NCBI GenBank assembly: GCA_002886105.1
Contig: CP025776.1
Span: 2,170,001 to 2,234,000 of the forward strand
DNA length: 64,000 nt
Direction: 5' to 3'
Source: Enterobacter sp. EA-1
Lineage (GTDB): Bacteria > Pseudomonadota > Gammaproteobacteria > Enterobacterales > Enterobacteriaceae
Of this stretch, positions 35,071 to 46,673 are shown one piece after another. The notes below the pieces were generated by a model that was given only the letters and a program-made list of their open reading frames with translations, was not told the DNA's origin and ran no database searches. The position numbers were made by a program, and so were the translations under genes. How positions within the stretch are numbered: position 1 is the stretch's first letter; each line of letters begins with the position of its first letter.

Positions 35071-35902
35071 ATGCCCGGATGCACAGATAAACTTAAACAG
35101 TACTACACACAGCTCTTCACCGCAGCAGCACTTTTCGCAGCGGCAAACGCCATTGCAGCGACACCCGCTGAAGGGATTAGCGGACAGTGGCGCATTGTTA
35201 GCGTCAATACCGATCAGCGCGCCATGACCTATCCCGCCACCAAATACAACGACCCGCGGCTGGTGGGGCGAGTCCTGAACTTCGGTCAGGATGCCATTCG
35301 CGGCGATGCTGATGGCGATATTGACTGCCAGCAACCGACATACCGTTCGCAGCCAGAAATGACGCTGAATACCGCCATTCAACAAACGTCCGGCGAACAC
35401 AATGACGCGCCGGTTACCCCGGTGGCAGAGGATTACGAGTTAAATATTCCCGGTGATCAAAAAATTACGCCGCTGTTGGTCAGCTGTAAGCAGGGCAGTT
35501 TGGGGCCGGACGGCGTGGTGATGAAAAACTGGGTCGCGCAGATCGCTGCTGACCGGTTGATCACAAACTGGTCTGAAAATGGTTATTTAATGTTGCAACG
35601 GGTAAAACCCGGCGAAAAAACCGCGCCGGGTTTTTCATGTAACGTTAAGCTAAGCACCGTTGAAAAAACCATTTGTGACAGTGATGAACTCTCAGCCCGG
35701 GGATCGCAGTGTTACCGATGCATACCGGACCCGGCAGTCGGAACAGGAAGAGATCCAGCCGGCAGATAAGGCGGTAATGGACACGATGAAATCAGAGCAG
35801 CGGGCATGGCTGGCAAAACGTAATCAGTGCCAGAGTGATGCGGCCTGCATCGGGAAAGCCATGCGTGAACGCGTCTCTGAGATCATGAGCAAGGTTTATT
35901 AG
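35071..35902 (+). CDS. Secreted protein with C-terminal LprI (DUF1311) domain
   Basis: About 277 residues. A signal peptide (LKQYYTQLFTAAALFAAANA, cleaved near AIAA) is followed by an unrecognised domain (GISGQWRIVSVNTDQRAM, and an ENGYLMLQRV end). A C-terminal LprI-like domain follows: FSCNVKLSTVEKTICDSDELSA, MKSEQRAWLAKRNQC and a terminal Cys pair. LprI proteins include lysozyme inhibitors. The open frame runs upstream to 34834, but that extension has no signal-peptide logic, so I start at 35071. One frameshift near 35700. Being between hcp and tagH, it may guard the envelope against hydrolytic effectors; that is inference. Confidence 0.7.
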
Positions 35903-36047
35903 CAGTTCGATAAAACAAGGACAGGTTTTGACTCGGCGCGTCCGCGCCGGGTTACACCGCCACCGTAAAGACTTGTTGTTGTCAAACGCAGCCGCTTTGA
36001 CAAAAACGGCGCCGTTTGAGTGCACATAACTCCAGCAGGAATACGCG

Positions 36048-37896
36048 ATGCGATTCACTATTATTACCAGTAAGCCCGGTCACCAGCCGCCGCAAAGCCG
36101 CTGTGACTTTTATCCTCCGGGCGGCACCATTGGCCGCGGCACTGATAACAACCCTCGGGTGTTGCCGGACAATGACCGCTCAATCTCTCGCCTGCAAGCG
36201 ATCGTTCATATTGCCGGGAACGGCGAGTGCCGTATTACCAACCGCGGTAACGTAACCCGCGTAGTGCTGAATGATATTCCGCTGGAGCGCGGACGTCAGG
36301 TTGAGCTTCAGGATGGCGATATTCTTGGCATTGATGACTATCGCATTGAAGTCACCGATCTTATTCAGGATACGCAACCGGTAAGCCGTATGGCCGCCAG
36401 CATGCAAGCGGAAATGTTCCCGCCGCCGGTTCAGGCAGCGAAACCTGCGCCAGCCCGTGCATCGACTGTTGCGCGTGGCGCCTCGTCGGAAAATGCGCCA
36501 GCGTCAGTACCGACGGAGATTTGGGACAGCCTGATGCAGGAGTTCTCCATTTCCGACAGCATCTCCAGCAGTCGTACCAAGCCGCAAGAGCCGCAGAATC
36601 TTAACCCGTTTGCGGCACCGAAAGAGCCGGAGCGCAATCCGGAAGATCCGCTCTCATTGCTGAACAAAAACGAACCGCTGGTCACACCGAAAACACTGGC
36701 TTCCGACCAGTTATTCAACGACGAGCAGTTGTTTAAAAACGACAGCATCTTCAACGACGCTACCCCGTCTGCGCTGGTTCCTCCGGTTGAACACGCCTCA
36801 AAACCGCAAGCCGCCGATCAGGATGAACTTGATCCGTTGGCGCTGTTCGGCGGTGGCGGCAGCAGTGCTCCACAGGCACGTAGCGACGATCCATTAGGCC
36901 TGCTGAGCGGTGCGGCGCCGTTAGCCAGTGTGGACGATATTGCGCCGATAAAACCGACATTCTCAGAGCCGCCCGCGCCGCGCGCGATTATTACTGAGTC
37001 GGTTGTCAGTGAACCCCCGGCAAACCCGCAACCGATCATTACCGACCTGAGCGCCAGCGATCCTCACCGGCACGCCACTGTTTGCTGATGATGAGCCTGT
37101 TACTGCGCCAGAAGAGAGTAGCGAACCGCAGGACTATGCAGGGATCACGTTGCCGACGCCACAGGCAGTGCAGCGCAGCGCTGCTCAAACGCCGAGAGGG
37201 CGCCTGCGTATTGATCCGGTACAGAGCTATACCGCGCAAAGTACGCCATCGACCAGCAGCACCGGTGATAGCGGCGATGTGCTGAAAGGCGAATTGCTGG
37301 ATGCTTTGCTCGAAGGGATGGGGCTCGGCGATATGCAACCGGTCCCGCAGTTCGATAAAGAAAATATGCGTCAGTTCGGCCAGATGCTGAGTATGTTTTC
37401 GCAGGGCACCGTTGCGCTGTTATCCTCACGCTCCATCCTGAAACGCGGTGTGAAAGCGGACATGACCATGGTGCTGGATGATGCCAACAACCCGTTCAAA
37501 CTGCTGCCTTCCGGGAAAACGGTACTGATGCAGATGTTCGGTACGCGTATGCCGGGCTTTATGCCGCCGAAAAAATCCGTGCGTGATGCGCTGATTGACC
37601 TGCAGGCGCACCAGTTAGGGATGATCTCCGGTATCCGCGCCATTATCGCGGCGATGCTGCAGTCGTTTAACCCGGAACAACTTGAAGAAGATGCCAAACG
37701 TGACGGCGCGACGGCGCGGCTCGGTGTGTTATCGAACCGGAAAGCTGCGCTGTGGGACTACTTTGTGCGGACATACGCGCAAACCGCCGGTGAGATTGAC
37801 GATGACTTCCACACCCTGTTTGGTGAAGCGTTCCTGCACGCTTACGACATGGAGGTCAACCAATACAAAGACTCACAAAGCGGATCGGAAGAATGA
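36048..37896 (+). CDS. tagH: T6SS FHA-domain protein TagH (Fha)
   Basis: Forkhead-associated scaffold that binds phosphothreonine and switches the T6SS on after PpkA phosphorylation. The N-terminal FHA domain has GGTIGRGTDNNPRVLPD and DRSISRLQAIV, then ITNRG and the typical loops. A long acidic and Pro-rich linker with repeated DPL and LF segments (36500-36950) follows. The C-terminal TagH domain has LLDALLEGMGLGD, VALLSSRSILKRGV and RLGVLSNRKAALWDYFV. About 616 residues. Only one frameshift near 37068. It overlaps the phosphatase gene by 4 bases. Confidence 0.93.
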
Positions 37897-38684
37897 ATAT
37901 CAGCACCGCCTCAATATCCCGACAAGGCGAACGTGCCAGTAATCAGGATCAGACCGGTGAAACCATCGGTGAGCGCGCCGCGTGCTTTGTGGTCTGCGAC
38001 GGTATCGCCGGCTTGCCCGGCGGTGACGTGGCAGCGGCGTTGGCGCGTAACGCGATCATCGCGCAGTTTGACGGTGATGCGCACCTGAATGCTCAGTACA
38101 TTCGTCGGTATGTGAACGACGCTAACCGCGCTATCCGCGAAGAGCAGAAAGCGGTGCAGGATTATCATCGCATGGGCACAACCGCTGGTCAGCTTGTTTA
38201 TCGACAGGGATTACAAGCTGGCCTACTGGGCGCAGGAGACAGCCGTTTGTACTTGTTCCGCCGCGGCTGGTTGTATCATGTCACCACTGACCACAGTCTG
38301 GTGCAGCAAATGAAAGATGCGGGCCATCAGGTTGAAGGGATTAACGGTAACTTGCTTTACTTCGCGCTTGGCCTTGGCGAGGACGAGCGGGAACCCAGCT
38401 ACAGCGATGTGGTGCCGATTGAAGATGGCGACGCCTTTTTACTGTGCACCGATGGCTTTTGGCACGGCGTAACGGAAGAGCAGATGCAGCAATCCCTGCA
38501 CATGGTTAATACGCCGGACGAATGGCTGACGTTAATGAATCAACTCCTGCTGAAAAACAGTGTCGGGGCGCAAACCCAGCAGGACAACTATAGCGCCGTA
38601 GCGGTGTGGATGGGCACGCCTCAGGAGACGACGCTGTTGCATTCGCTCTCTGAAGCCGCTCAGTTTTTCCCTCTTCGTGATTGA
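37893..38684 (+). CDS. pppA: PP2C-type Ser/Thr phosphatase PppA of the T6SS
   Basis: Intact 263-residue PPM-family phosphatase that reverses PpkA phosphorylation of TagH. The metal-binding motifs are present: RQGERASNQDQTGE, FVVCDGIAGLPGGD, MGTTAGQL, GAGDSRLYLFR, LLCTDGFWHGV and DNYSAVAVWM. This is one of the few long genes without an indel. Its start overlaps the tagH stop (ATGA), which ties phosphatase to substrate. Confidence 0.93.
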   Translation: MNISTASISRQGERASNQDQTGETIGERAACFVVCDGIAGLPGGDVAAALARNAIIAQFDGDAHLNAQYIRRYVNDANRAIREEQKAVQDYHRMGTTAGQLVYRQGLQAGLLGAGDSRLYLFRRGWLYHVTTDHSLVQQMKDAGHQVEGINGNLLYFALGLGEDEREPSYSDVVPIEDGDAFLLCTDGFWHGVTEEQMQQSLHMVNTPDEWLTLMNQLLLKNSVGAQTQQDNYSAVAVWMGTPQETTLLHSLSEAAQFFPLRD

Positions 38685-38705
38685 TACAGCTTACAAGGAC
38701 TTTTT

Positions 38706-39689
38706 ATGAAACTTTGGCTACTGGGATTGGCGCTGCTCACTGTGTGCGCCAGCGTCCATGCAGAAAATTACCGCATCGTGCAATCGCCTTCACAAAAATT
38801 GGATGTCTGGATCGACAACATCGCGGATAACACCCCCAAAAGCTGGTGCGCCCGTGAACTGCCTCTGCGTATTGTCGCCAACGGTGATAAAAAACGTCGG
38901 TGTTGAATAACTTTTGCCGCGCGTTGGCTCGTTGCTGGAAAACCAGTGCGGCACCCTGACTCAGGTTCGCTGGAAACTGACCGATTCGCAGGGCGCGACG
39001 CTCGCGGAAGGGACCGCAGATAAAGCGAAAGAGTGGGCGCCTGTTGTTACCTCCACCGGCTCGTCCTCTTCAGCGACTACCTCAGCGGTGCTGACGCCGC
39101 CAACCGGTCGTGCGGAAGATCTTTCGCCGCAGGCGAACCGTGCACCGTGGCAGGAGTTCACCTTGCAGGACGGTTGCCATCTGCGCACCTTCTGGCAGGG
39201 AGACGCCAGCGCGCCGGCGCTGTTTATTCCCCGCAAAAGAAGATGGCAAATGCGAGAAAGGCGGCTGGCTGAATGGTCGCAACGAAGTCACACAACTTAG
39301 CGATGGCGTGGAAAGAAAACCACCATGACCTTTGTTCATGGCTTCCCGGTGAGTGGTCTGAGTGAAAACGTTGACGCCGATCGCCTGCTGATCACCACCG
39401 TCAATAACGAGCGTATGGTCGCCAGTGAAGGGACGCTGGCGCAAAGCTGGATGATCCTGCCTTATGTGCACGGTCTGAATGGCTGGAAGGCAAACGGCAC
39501 CGTCGCGGTGGAAATTTCCCGTGATGTTGCCAGCGATGAAACTCGTCTGCGCGCGCGCGTCTTGATGAAGTGCGTAAAGTCTGGACCCCGTGGTTTGAAC
39601 CGGGCACCCGCCTGAATATCCTGCTGATTGATTCGTTGCACCCACAGTTACGCGACCCTGCGGTCGGGACCTACAAAACCCTGAACTAA
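38706..39689 (+). CDS. Secreted T6SS-locus protein of unknown function
   Basis: About 327 residues with a clean signal peptide MKLWLLGLALLTVCASVHA. After three corrections (near 38897, 39230 and 39320) the mature protein includes YRIVQSPSQKLDVWIDNI, a Ser/Thr-rich linker near 39050-39080, paired cysteines (CHLRTFWQG, CEKGGWLNG), FVHGFPVSGLSENVDADRL and VWTPWFEPGTRLNILLID. I do not recognise a family. It lies in the operon between pppA and tagJ, so it is probably a periplasmic accessory factor rather than an effector. Confidence 0.65.
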
Positions 39690-39699
39690 AGGAGCGGTC

Positions 39700-40513
39700 A
39701 TGAACACTCTGTTACAACAACTGGCGGGTGAATCACTGCACGAGAGTCTGGCTAAGCTGGAAAACCGTATCCGCACACAACCGGGCGATGCGGACTTACG
39801 CGCCGCGTTTGCGCAGTTACTGTGTCTTGATGGCAACTGGCCGCGCGCGCCTGGCGCAGTTAAAAGCTGGGCTGCTCTGGAAGCCGCAGGCTCAACCGAC
39901 AGTGACTCTGCTGGAGCAGGCGATCAGTGGTGAACAACAGCGTTCAGAGGTGATGGCAGGGCGTGTTCGCCCGGTGACACCTGACCGCCAGTGGCCATGG
40001 CTGGCATCGATGATGTCAGCGCTGGAAGCGGAATTCGCAGAGGCTGGCGCACTGCGTGAAGCGGCGCTGGAGGCGGCCGAAGCGAATCCCGGTCAGTTGA
40101 CCACTCAGGATGGGCAGACGGTTGCGTTTGACTGGCTGATGGATGGCGATTGCCGCTTGGGCCCGGTATGTGAGGCTATTGTTAATGGCCGCTATTTCTG
40201 GTTACCGTTCAGCGCCATTTCCGCCATGCAGTTCCAGCCGCCCGCAAGCGTAACCGATCTGGTGTGGCGGCATACGCTGGTGCGCTTGCAGGATGGCAGC
40301 GAGCAGGTGTGCCAGATCCCGGTGCGCTATCCGCTGAATAAGGATGCTGAGGATCGCTTCAAACTCTCCCGCGTGACAGAGTGGCAGACGCTGCCGGGCG
40401 ATCTGTCGCAGTATGTTGGCTTCGGGCAGAAGGTGTGGCTGAACGACAGCGCGGAGTTCTCCTTACTGGACCTCGCGACAATCAGTTTCAATGTGGAACC
40501 GTCGCATGAGTAA
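39700..40513 (+). CDS. tagJ: T6SS accessory protein TagJ (ImpE family)
   Basis: ImpE/TagJ-type protein, about 270 residues, which binds the sheath small subunit and assists ClpV in disassembly. The TPR-like N-terminus LENRIRTQPGDADLRAAFAQLLCLDGNW is followed by the FDWLMDGDCRLGPVCEAIVNGRYFWLPF signature and LVWRHTLVRLQDGSEQ. It has frameshifts near 39848 and no other break. The stop overlaps the tssE start (ATGAGTAA). Confidence 0.88.
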
Positions 40514-41077
40514 CTCTGCGCAGGGTCAGGACAGCGATCTGCTGCGCAGCGGCTGGCGATCCCGTCGTGGCAAAGAGACGGTCGGCGCGCGCGATAAGAT
40601 GCAGCCCTCGTTGCTGGATCGCCTGACCGACGATGCGCCGGATAAAGTGCAGGAACCGGTTAACAGTAATCTGGTTTCTCATGCCGCACTGCGCCGTCAG
40701 GTTCTGCGCGATCTGCAATGGCTATTTAATACCATCAACAATGAAGCCCAGCAGGATCTCTCTGGTTTTGATGAAGTGCGCCGCTCGGTGGTGAATTTCG
40801 GTGTTTCGCCGTTGGCGGGCAAGCGCATGTCTGATATCGAATGGCAGGATATCCAGCGCAAGCTCACCGACGCGATTTTGCATTTTGAACCGCGCATTTT
40901 ACCGCAGGGATTACAGGTGCGCTGTGTTTCTGATACCCAGTCACTGGATCTGCACAACGTCCTGTCAATTGAAATCAAAGGCCGCCTGTGGTGCGTGCCT
41001 TATCCGCTGGAGTTTCTGTTCCGCACCGATGTGGACCTTGAAAACGGGCATTTCGGAATTGAAAGACGCGGGGGTAA
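40506..41077 (+). CDS. tssE: T6SS baseplate protein TssE (gp25-like)
   Basis: Small baseplate wedge protein, about 189 residues. PSLLDRLTDDAPD at the N-terminus, VLRDLQWLFNTIN, RRSVVNFGVSPLAGKR and DAILHFEPRILPQGLQV form the gp25 domain. The C-terminus FRTDVDLENGHFELKDAG needs one base removed near 41055. The stop at 41075 also needs one G fewer in the GGGGG run, otherwise the frame runs straight into tssF. I take this as two indels, not a true fusion. Confidence 0.88.
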
Positions 41078-41079
41078 CG

Positions 41080-42946
41080 ATGGAAAGCAAATTACTCGAA
41101 TACTACAACCGCGAACTGGCACGGCTGCGTGAGATGGGGCAGGAGTTCGCCGGGCGCTACCCGAAAGTGGCCGGTCGCCTTGGCATGCACGGCATGGATG
41201 TGGCCGATCCTTACGTCGAACGTCTGATGGAAGGTTTTGCGTTCCTCACTTCACGCGTGCAGCTAAAGATGGACGCGGAGTTTCCTCGCTTTTCTCAGCG
41301 CCTGTTGGAAATGGTCGCGCCAAATTATCTTGCGCCAACGCCATCGATGGCGATTGCCGAGCTGCAACCGGATAGCGCAAAGGGGATTTAAGCCACGGAT
41401 TTGTTGTACCGCGGGGCACCATGATGGACAGCCGGTGATGAAAAAATGGTGTCACCTGTAGCTATACCACCGCGCATGACGTGACGCTGCTACCGCTGAC
41501 GATTACCCGAGGTTGAACTCGGGGGCGTTCCCGCCGATCTACCTCTGGCGCAGGTGGGATTGAGTCAGCGTGGTGCACAGAGCGCACTGCGCATTCGCCT
41601 GAGCTGTGATGGTCCGGTGAATCTGAGCCATCTGGATTTTGATCATCTTGAACTGTTCCTCAGCGGCCCGGATATGCAGGCGCTGAAACTGTTGGAACTG
41701 CTGATGGGCCATCAGGTTGGCATGTGCCGGTGCCAATGGGCAAAAAACGCCGCCGCTCGTCCCGGCCGACGATGCCCTGCGCCGGGGAGGGATTTAGCGC
41801 CCATCAGGCTCTGTTACCGGACGATTTGCGTAATTTTGATGGCTACCGCTTGTTGCAGGAATACTTTGCCTTCCCGGCACGTTTTCTGTTTATCAGCCTG
41901 CACGGTTTGCGCCCGATGCTGGCGCAAAGCGGCGAAGCGAAGTCCTTCGATATCATTATTCTGCTGGATAAAGCTGATGGGCAACTGGAGCGTGTGGTCG
42001 ATAAAACCCACCTCGCGCTGCACTGTACGCCAGTGGTGAATCTGTTTCCGAAAATTGCTGAACGGCAGAAACTCAGCGACAACCTGCACGAATACCATCT
42101 GGTAGTGGATAACATTCGCCCACTGGATTACGAGATTTACGCAGTCACCAAAATTCACGCCAGTGTGGATGGACAACGCGACGAGCAAACTTTCCGTCCG
42201 TTCTGGAGTAGCTGGAGCCGAGGACAATGGCAACTATGGCGCTTATTTCTCGCTGCGCCGCGAACAGCGCGCGCTTTCTGAGCATGCTCAGCGCTACGGT
42301 ACGCGCACCGGTTATATCGGCTCCGAGGTATTTGCCTCGCTCGTTGATGAGCAACACGCGCCATGGCGTGAGGATTTACGTTACATCACCGCTGAAGTGC
42401 TCTGTACCAGTCGCGATCTGCCGCTGATGCTGCAACAGGAAATCGGTAATTTCGTGATGCCGGATTCCCTGCCAGTGAAATCCTTACAGTTACGCAAGGC
42501 CCGACGCCACCGCGCCCGGCGCTGGCGGAAGGGTTGAGCACTGGCGGTTGATCAGCCAGTTGCAGATGAACTACCTCAGCCTGATGGACGGTGATGATGG
42601 TGAAGGGGCGGCCGCGCTGCGCCAGCTGTTAGGACTGTATACCCGACTGGCGGAAGCGCCTGTTGCGCGACAGATTGAAGGTGTGCGCCACTGCGTGCTG
42701 GAGCCGGTACATCGCCGGGTCCCGGAGCCGGGGCCGATTGTTTTTGCCCGCGGTACTGGCATCACGCTGACCGTTGATGAGCAGGCATTTTCCGGTTTCA
42801 GCCCCTATCTGTTTGGCAGCGTGCTGGAGCGCGTATTCGCCGTGCTGGTGGGAATGAACAGCTTCACCGAGTTTACGCTGAAAAGTCAGCAGCGTGGTGA
42901 AATTGGCTACTGGCCGCCGCGGATGGGCAAGAGGGCGCTGATATGA
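41080..42946 (+). CDS. tssF: T6SS baseplate protein TssF
   Basis: Baseplate wedge protein, about 622 residues. The start MESKLLEYYNRELARLREMGQEFAG is highly characteristic, followed by ADPYVERLMEGFAFLTSRVQ, FPRFSQRLLEMVAPNYLAPTPSM and GLSQRGAQSALRIRL. YRLLQEYFAFPARFLFI and HEYHLVVDNIRPLDYEIYAV come next, ending GEIGYWPPRMGKRALI. Multiple frameshifts near 41390, 41440, 41515, 41725, 41795, 42220 and 42500-42545. The start has GGGGGTAACG upstream; the stop overlaps the tssG start (ATGA). Confidence 0.93.
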
Positions 42947-44013
42947 CCGATACGCTTGCCGGGCCGCCGGTCATCACCCGTGCAAATGCGCTGCCGGAGT
43001 CCTTCTGGCAAAACGTGATGGCAACACCGTGGCGTTACGATCTCTTTACCTTGCTGCGCCGCGTGGATGCACGGGGAGGGGAGCGCTATCCGCTGGGGCG
43101 TGCGCCGCTACCGCGATTTGAATCGCTGCGCATTGGGCAGAAACCGTCGCTGGGCTTCGCGCCTTCAACGCTGGCGGGCGTCAGCAAACGCAAAGACTCG
43201 CCGCTGTATGACATCTCGATCTTAAGCTTCGGTTTGTTCGGCCCCAATGGCCCATTGCCTGTCCATCTGACGGAATATGCCAGCGAGCGTATCGATCATC
43301 ACCAGGGATACCAGTCTGAGCGCCTTTGCCGATGTGTTTCATCACCGTCTGGCGCTGCTGTTTTACCGCGCACGGGCTGATGCGCAGCCCACGGTGTCAC
43401 TCGACAGGCAGGACAATAAACGGTTTGAGCAGTATATCGCTTCGCTGGTGGGGATGGGGGCAACCCGGACAACTGGAAAAAGGCAGCCTCAGCGCCCACG
43501 CCCGTTTTGCGCTGGCCGGGCATCTGACCCGTAATGGACGCGATCCGGAAGGGCTGGAGAAGATCCTGCGCAGCTATTTTAATGTGCCGGTGAAAATTGT
43601 TGAAAACGTCCCTCAATGGATGCCGCTCAGTGAACGTGAGCGTGCGCGGTTACAGGGCGGTCGACATGCGCCACGTCTGGGGCAGTCTGCATTTCTGGGG
43701 GGAAGCGGTACGCGATGTGTGCCATAAATTTCGCATCGAAATTGGTCCCTTACCCGTCGATACCTATCGTCGGTTTTTGCCGGGGGAGCAGTATGTCACC
43801 GCGTTACGCGACTGGGTGCGCCAGTATCTGGGCATTGAGTATCAGTGGGCGGTGAGAAGTGATTTTGCGCAGCGAAGATGTCGCTGGCGCAGCGCTGGGC
43901 GGTGCAGGTCACAGCGCCCCGGCTGGGGAGCGCAACCGCAGCCAGAAGCGCGTGGAGATTTGGTTTTCAGCCCGGAGGTAACCCTTCCTGTTTTTAATCT
44001 GACGTACAACTAA
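42943..44013 (+). CDS. tssG: T6SS baseplate protein TssG
   Basis: Partner of TssF, about 355 residues. FWQNVMATPWRYDLFTLLRRVDA, YPLGRAPLPRFESLRIGQ, FGLFGPNGPLPVHLTEYASER and FADVFHHRLALLFYRAW are family blocks. The later region has LEKILRSYFNVPVKIVENV and TYRRFLPGEQYVTALRDWV. Frameshifts lie near 43308, 43375, 43460, 43660, 43700 and 43860-43960. The exact C-terminus is therefore uncertain, and the stop at 44011 is one possibility. tssH starts 12 bases later. Confidence 0.9.
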
Positions 44014-44024
44014 CGGATGAACTC

Positions 44025-46647
44025 ATGTCAGAAATCAGCCGCGCCGTTTTGTTCCGGCAAACTCGATACGCTGTTATTTACCTCGCTGGAAAGCGCCACC
44101 GCGTTTTGCAAACTGCGTGGCAACCCTTATGTAGAACTGGTTCACTGGTTGCATCAATTGATGCAGCAATCCGGCGGCGATCTGCAACAGGCTATCCGCC
44201 ACTTCTCGCTGGATGAGCAAGCTTTAACCCGTGACATTGTCGCGGCGCTGGACAAATTGCCGCGCGGCGCCAGTTCAGTCTCTGATTTGTCTGAACATAT
44301 TGATACCGCCGTGGAGCGCCCGGGTTTACGGTTCGCTGAAGTTCGGTGTTAACCGTATTCGCGGCGGGCATCTGCTGGCCGGGATCCTGAAAACCTCGGA
44401 GCCCCGGCAACGGTGCTGAAAGGCATCTCTCCGCAGTTTGAACGCATCAGCGCAGACGCGTTGCTGGATAATTTCGACAGCATCTTTGCTGACAGCAAAG
44501 AGACGCAGCAGTCGGTTGCGGCACTGGATGACAGCAGCGCGGCAGTACCGCAGCAGCAAGGTACGCTGGCGCAGTATGGTCAGGATCTGACGGCTCGCGC
44601 GCGTGACGGAAAAATTGACCCGGTGGTCGGGCGTGATGAAGAGATCCGCCAGATGGTGGATATTCTGATGCGTCGCCGCCAGAACAACCCGCTGCTGACC
44701 GGTGAAGCCGGAGTGGGTAAAACCGCCGTGGTGGAAGGCCTTGCGTTGCGCATTGCCGCAGGGGATGTGCCGGAACCGCTGACCCGTGTGCAGCTATGGC
44801 TGCTGGATATCGGCATGCTGCAGGCGGGTGCTGGCATGAAAGGCGAATTCGAAGCCCGTCTGCAATCGCTGATTAACGAAGTTCAGTCCAGCCCGACGCC
44901 GATTATTCTGTTTATCGATGAGATCCATACGCTGATTGGCGCAGGTGGCCAACAAGGGACGGGCGATGCCGCAAACCTGCTGAAACCGGCGCTGGCGCGT
45001 GGTCAGTTGCGTACCATTGGCGCGACCACCCGGGCGGAATACAAAAAATACATTGAGAAAGATCCGGCGCTGACTCGCCGTTTCCAGACGGTACAGGTCG
45101 CCGAACCGGATGAAGAGAAAGCCGTGCTGATGCTGCGCAGCACCGTGTCGGCGCTGGAGAAACACCACCGCGTGTTGCTGCTGGATGAGGCCGTGGTCGC
45201 AGCGGTGAAATTGTCGCACCGTTATATTCCGGCGCGTCAGTTGCCAGACAAAGCCGTAGCGCTGCTGGATACCGCCTGCGCCCGTGTCGCGGTGAGCCAG
45301 AGTTCACCGCCGCCGCAACTGGAAGATTGCCTGCACCGTATGGCTGCGCTGGAAGTGGAAATTGACATCGCCACCCGTGAAGCGAAAATGGCGGCGGGTG
45401 ACAGTAGTCGCGTAGCGAGCTTGCAATCAGATCTTGGCAAACTTAGCGAACAGCGCGATGAGCTGACCCGGCGTTGGGAACAGGAACAGGCGCTGGTGGA
45501 TGCGATCATCGACCTGCGTGCGCAACTGCACACTGCGCAGGAAGAGGAACAGACCGGTTTACGTGAGACGTTGACGCAACAGCAGAGTGCGTTGCGCGCG
45601 TTGCAGGGCGATGCGCCATTGCTGTTTACCTCGGTGGATGCCAACGTGGTGGCGGCTGTCGTCTCTGACTGGACCGGCATTCCGCTGGGCCGGATGGTGA
45701 AAAACGAAATTGACGCGGTGCTGAAACTGGCCGACACCCTGGAACGAACGTGTGATAGGTCAGCGTCATGGTCTGGAACTGATTGCCAAACGGGTGCGTA
45801 CCTCGCGTGCACGTCTTGACGATCCGAATAAGCCGGTTGGTGTGTTTATGCTGTGCGGCCCGTCCGGTGTGGGTAAAACCGAAACCGCGCTGGCGCTGGC
45901 GGAGTCGCTCTACGGTGGCGAGCAAAACGTTATCACCATCAATATGAGTGAGTTCCGGTGAAGCACACACGGTGTCGACGCTGAAAGGCGCGCCTCCGGG
46001 ATATGTGGGCTATGGTGAAGGCGGTGTCTTAACGGAAGCCGTACGTCGTCGCCCGTACAGCGTGGTGTTGCTGGATGAAATCGAAAAAAGCGCATCCTGA
46101 TGTGCATGAAATTTTCTTCCGAGGTCTTCGACAAAGGCTGGATGGAAGATGGTGAAGGTCGTCATATCGACTTCCGCAATACCATTATTATTCTGACCTC
46201 CAATGTGGGGACAGAACTGATTACCGCGATGTGCGCCGACCCGGACCTGATGCCGGAACCGGATGCGCTGCGCGATGCGTTGCGACCACCGTTGCTGCAG
46301 GTGTTCCCGCCTGCGCTGCTTGGCCGTTTACTGGTGGTGCCGTACTTCCCGCTCAGCGATGAGATGCTGGCGATGATTGTCCGGCTGCAACTGAAGCGTA
46401 TTCAGCGTCGCCTGCAAGAGAACCACACGGCATTGTGTCGGAAGTTGACGACAGCGTGGTGGAACAGATTGTTCAGCGCTGTACCGAAGTTGAATCCGGC
46501 GGCCGTATGGTGGACGCCATCCTTACCAATACTCTGCTGCCGTTAATGAGCCAGCTATTACTCGACGCCAGCGCCCGTGACGAGCAATATAAGCGCTTGC
46601 GCGTAACGTTCGAGCAGGGTGAGTTTCACTGTCAGTTTGCGGCGTAA
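44025..46647 (+). CDS. tssH: T6SS sheath-disassembly ATPase ClpV (TssH)
   Basis: AAA+ unfoldase that recycles contracted TssBC sheath, about 874 residues. The N-domain has [21 protein letters not shown] and [11 protein letters not shown]. The first AAA domain has Walker [14 protein letters not shown] near residue 225, [15 protein letters not shown] and [21 protein letters not shown] middle coiled coil spans about 45330-45600. The second AAA domain has Walker [34 protein letters not shown] and [19 protein letters not shown]. Frameshifts lie near 44055, 44325, 44400, 45743, 45957, 46085, 46120 and 46432. Confidence 0.95.
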
Positions 46648-46673
46648 AGCCATTATCAAGAGAGTTTTCCAAT

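Noticed and set aside
40506-42946. TssE-TssF fusion read-through
   Set aside because: After correcting one base near 41055 the TssE frame runs into TssF. But a GGGGG run directly before a TAA and a ribosome-site-like GGGGGTAACGATG suggest one surplus G and two separate genes, as in all T6SS loci I know.
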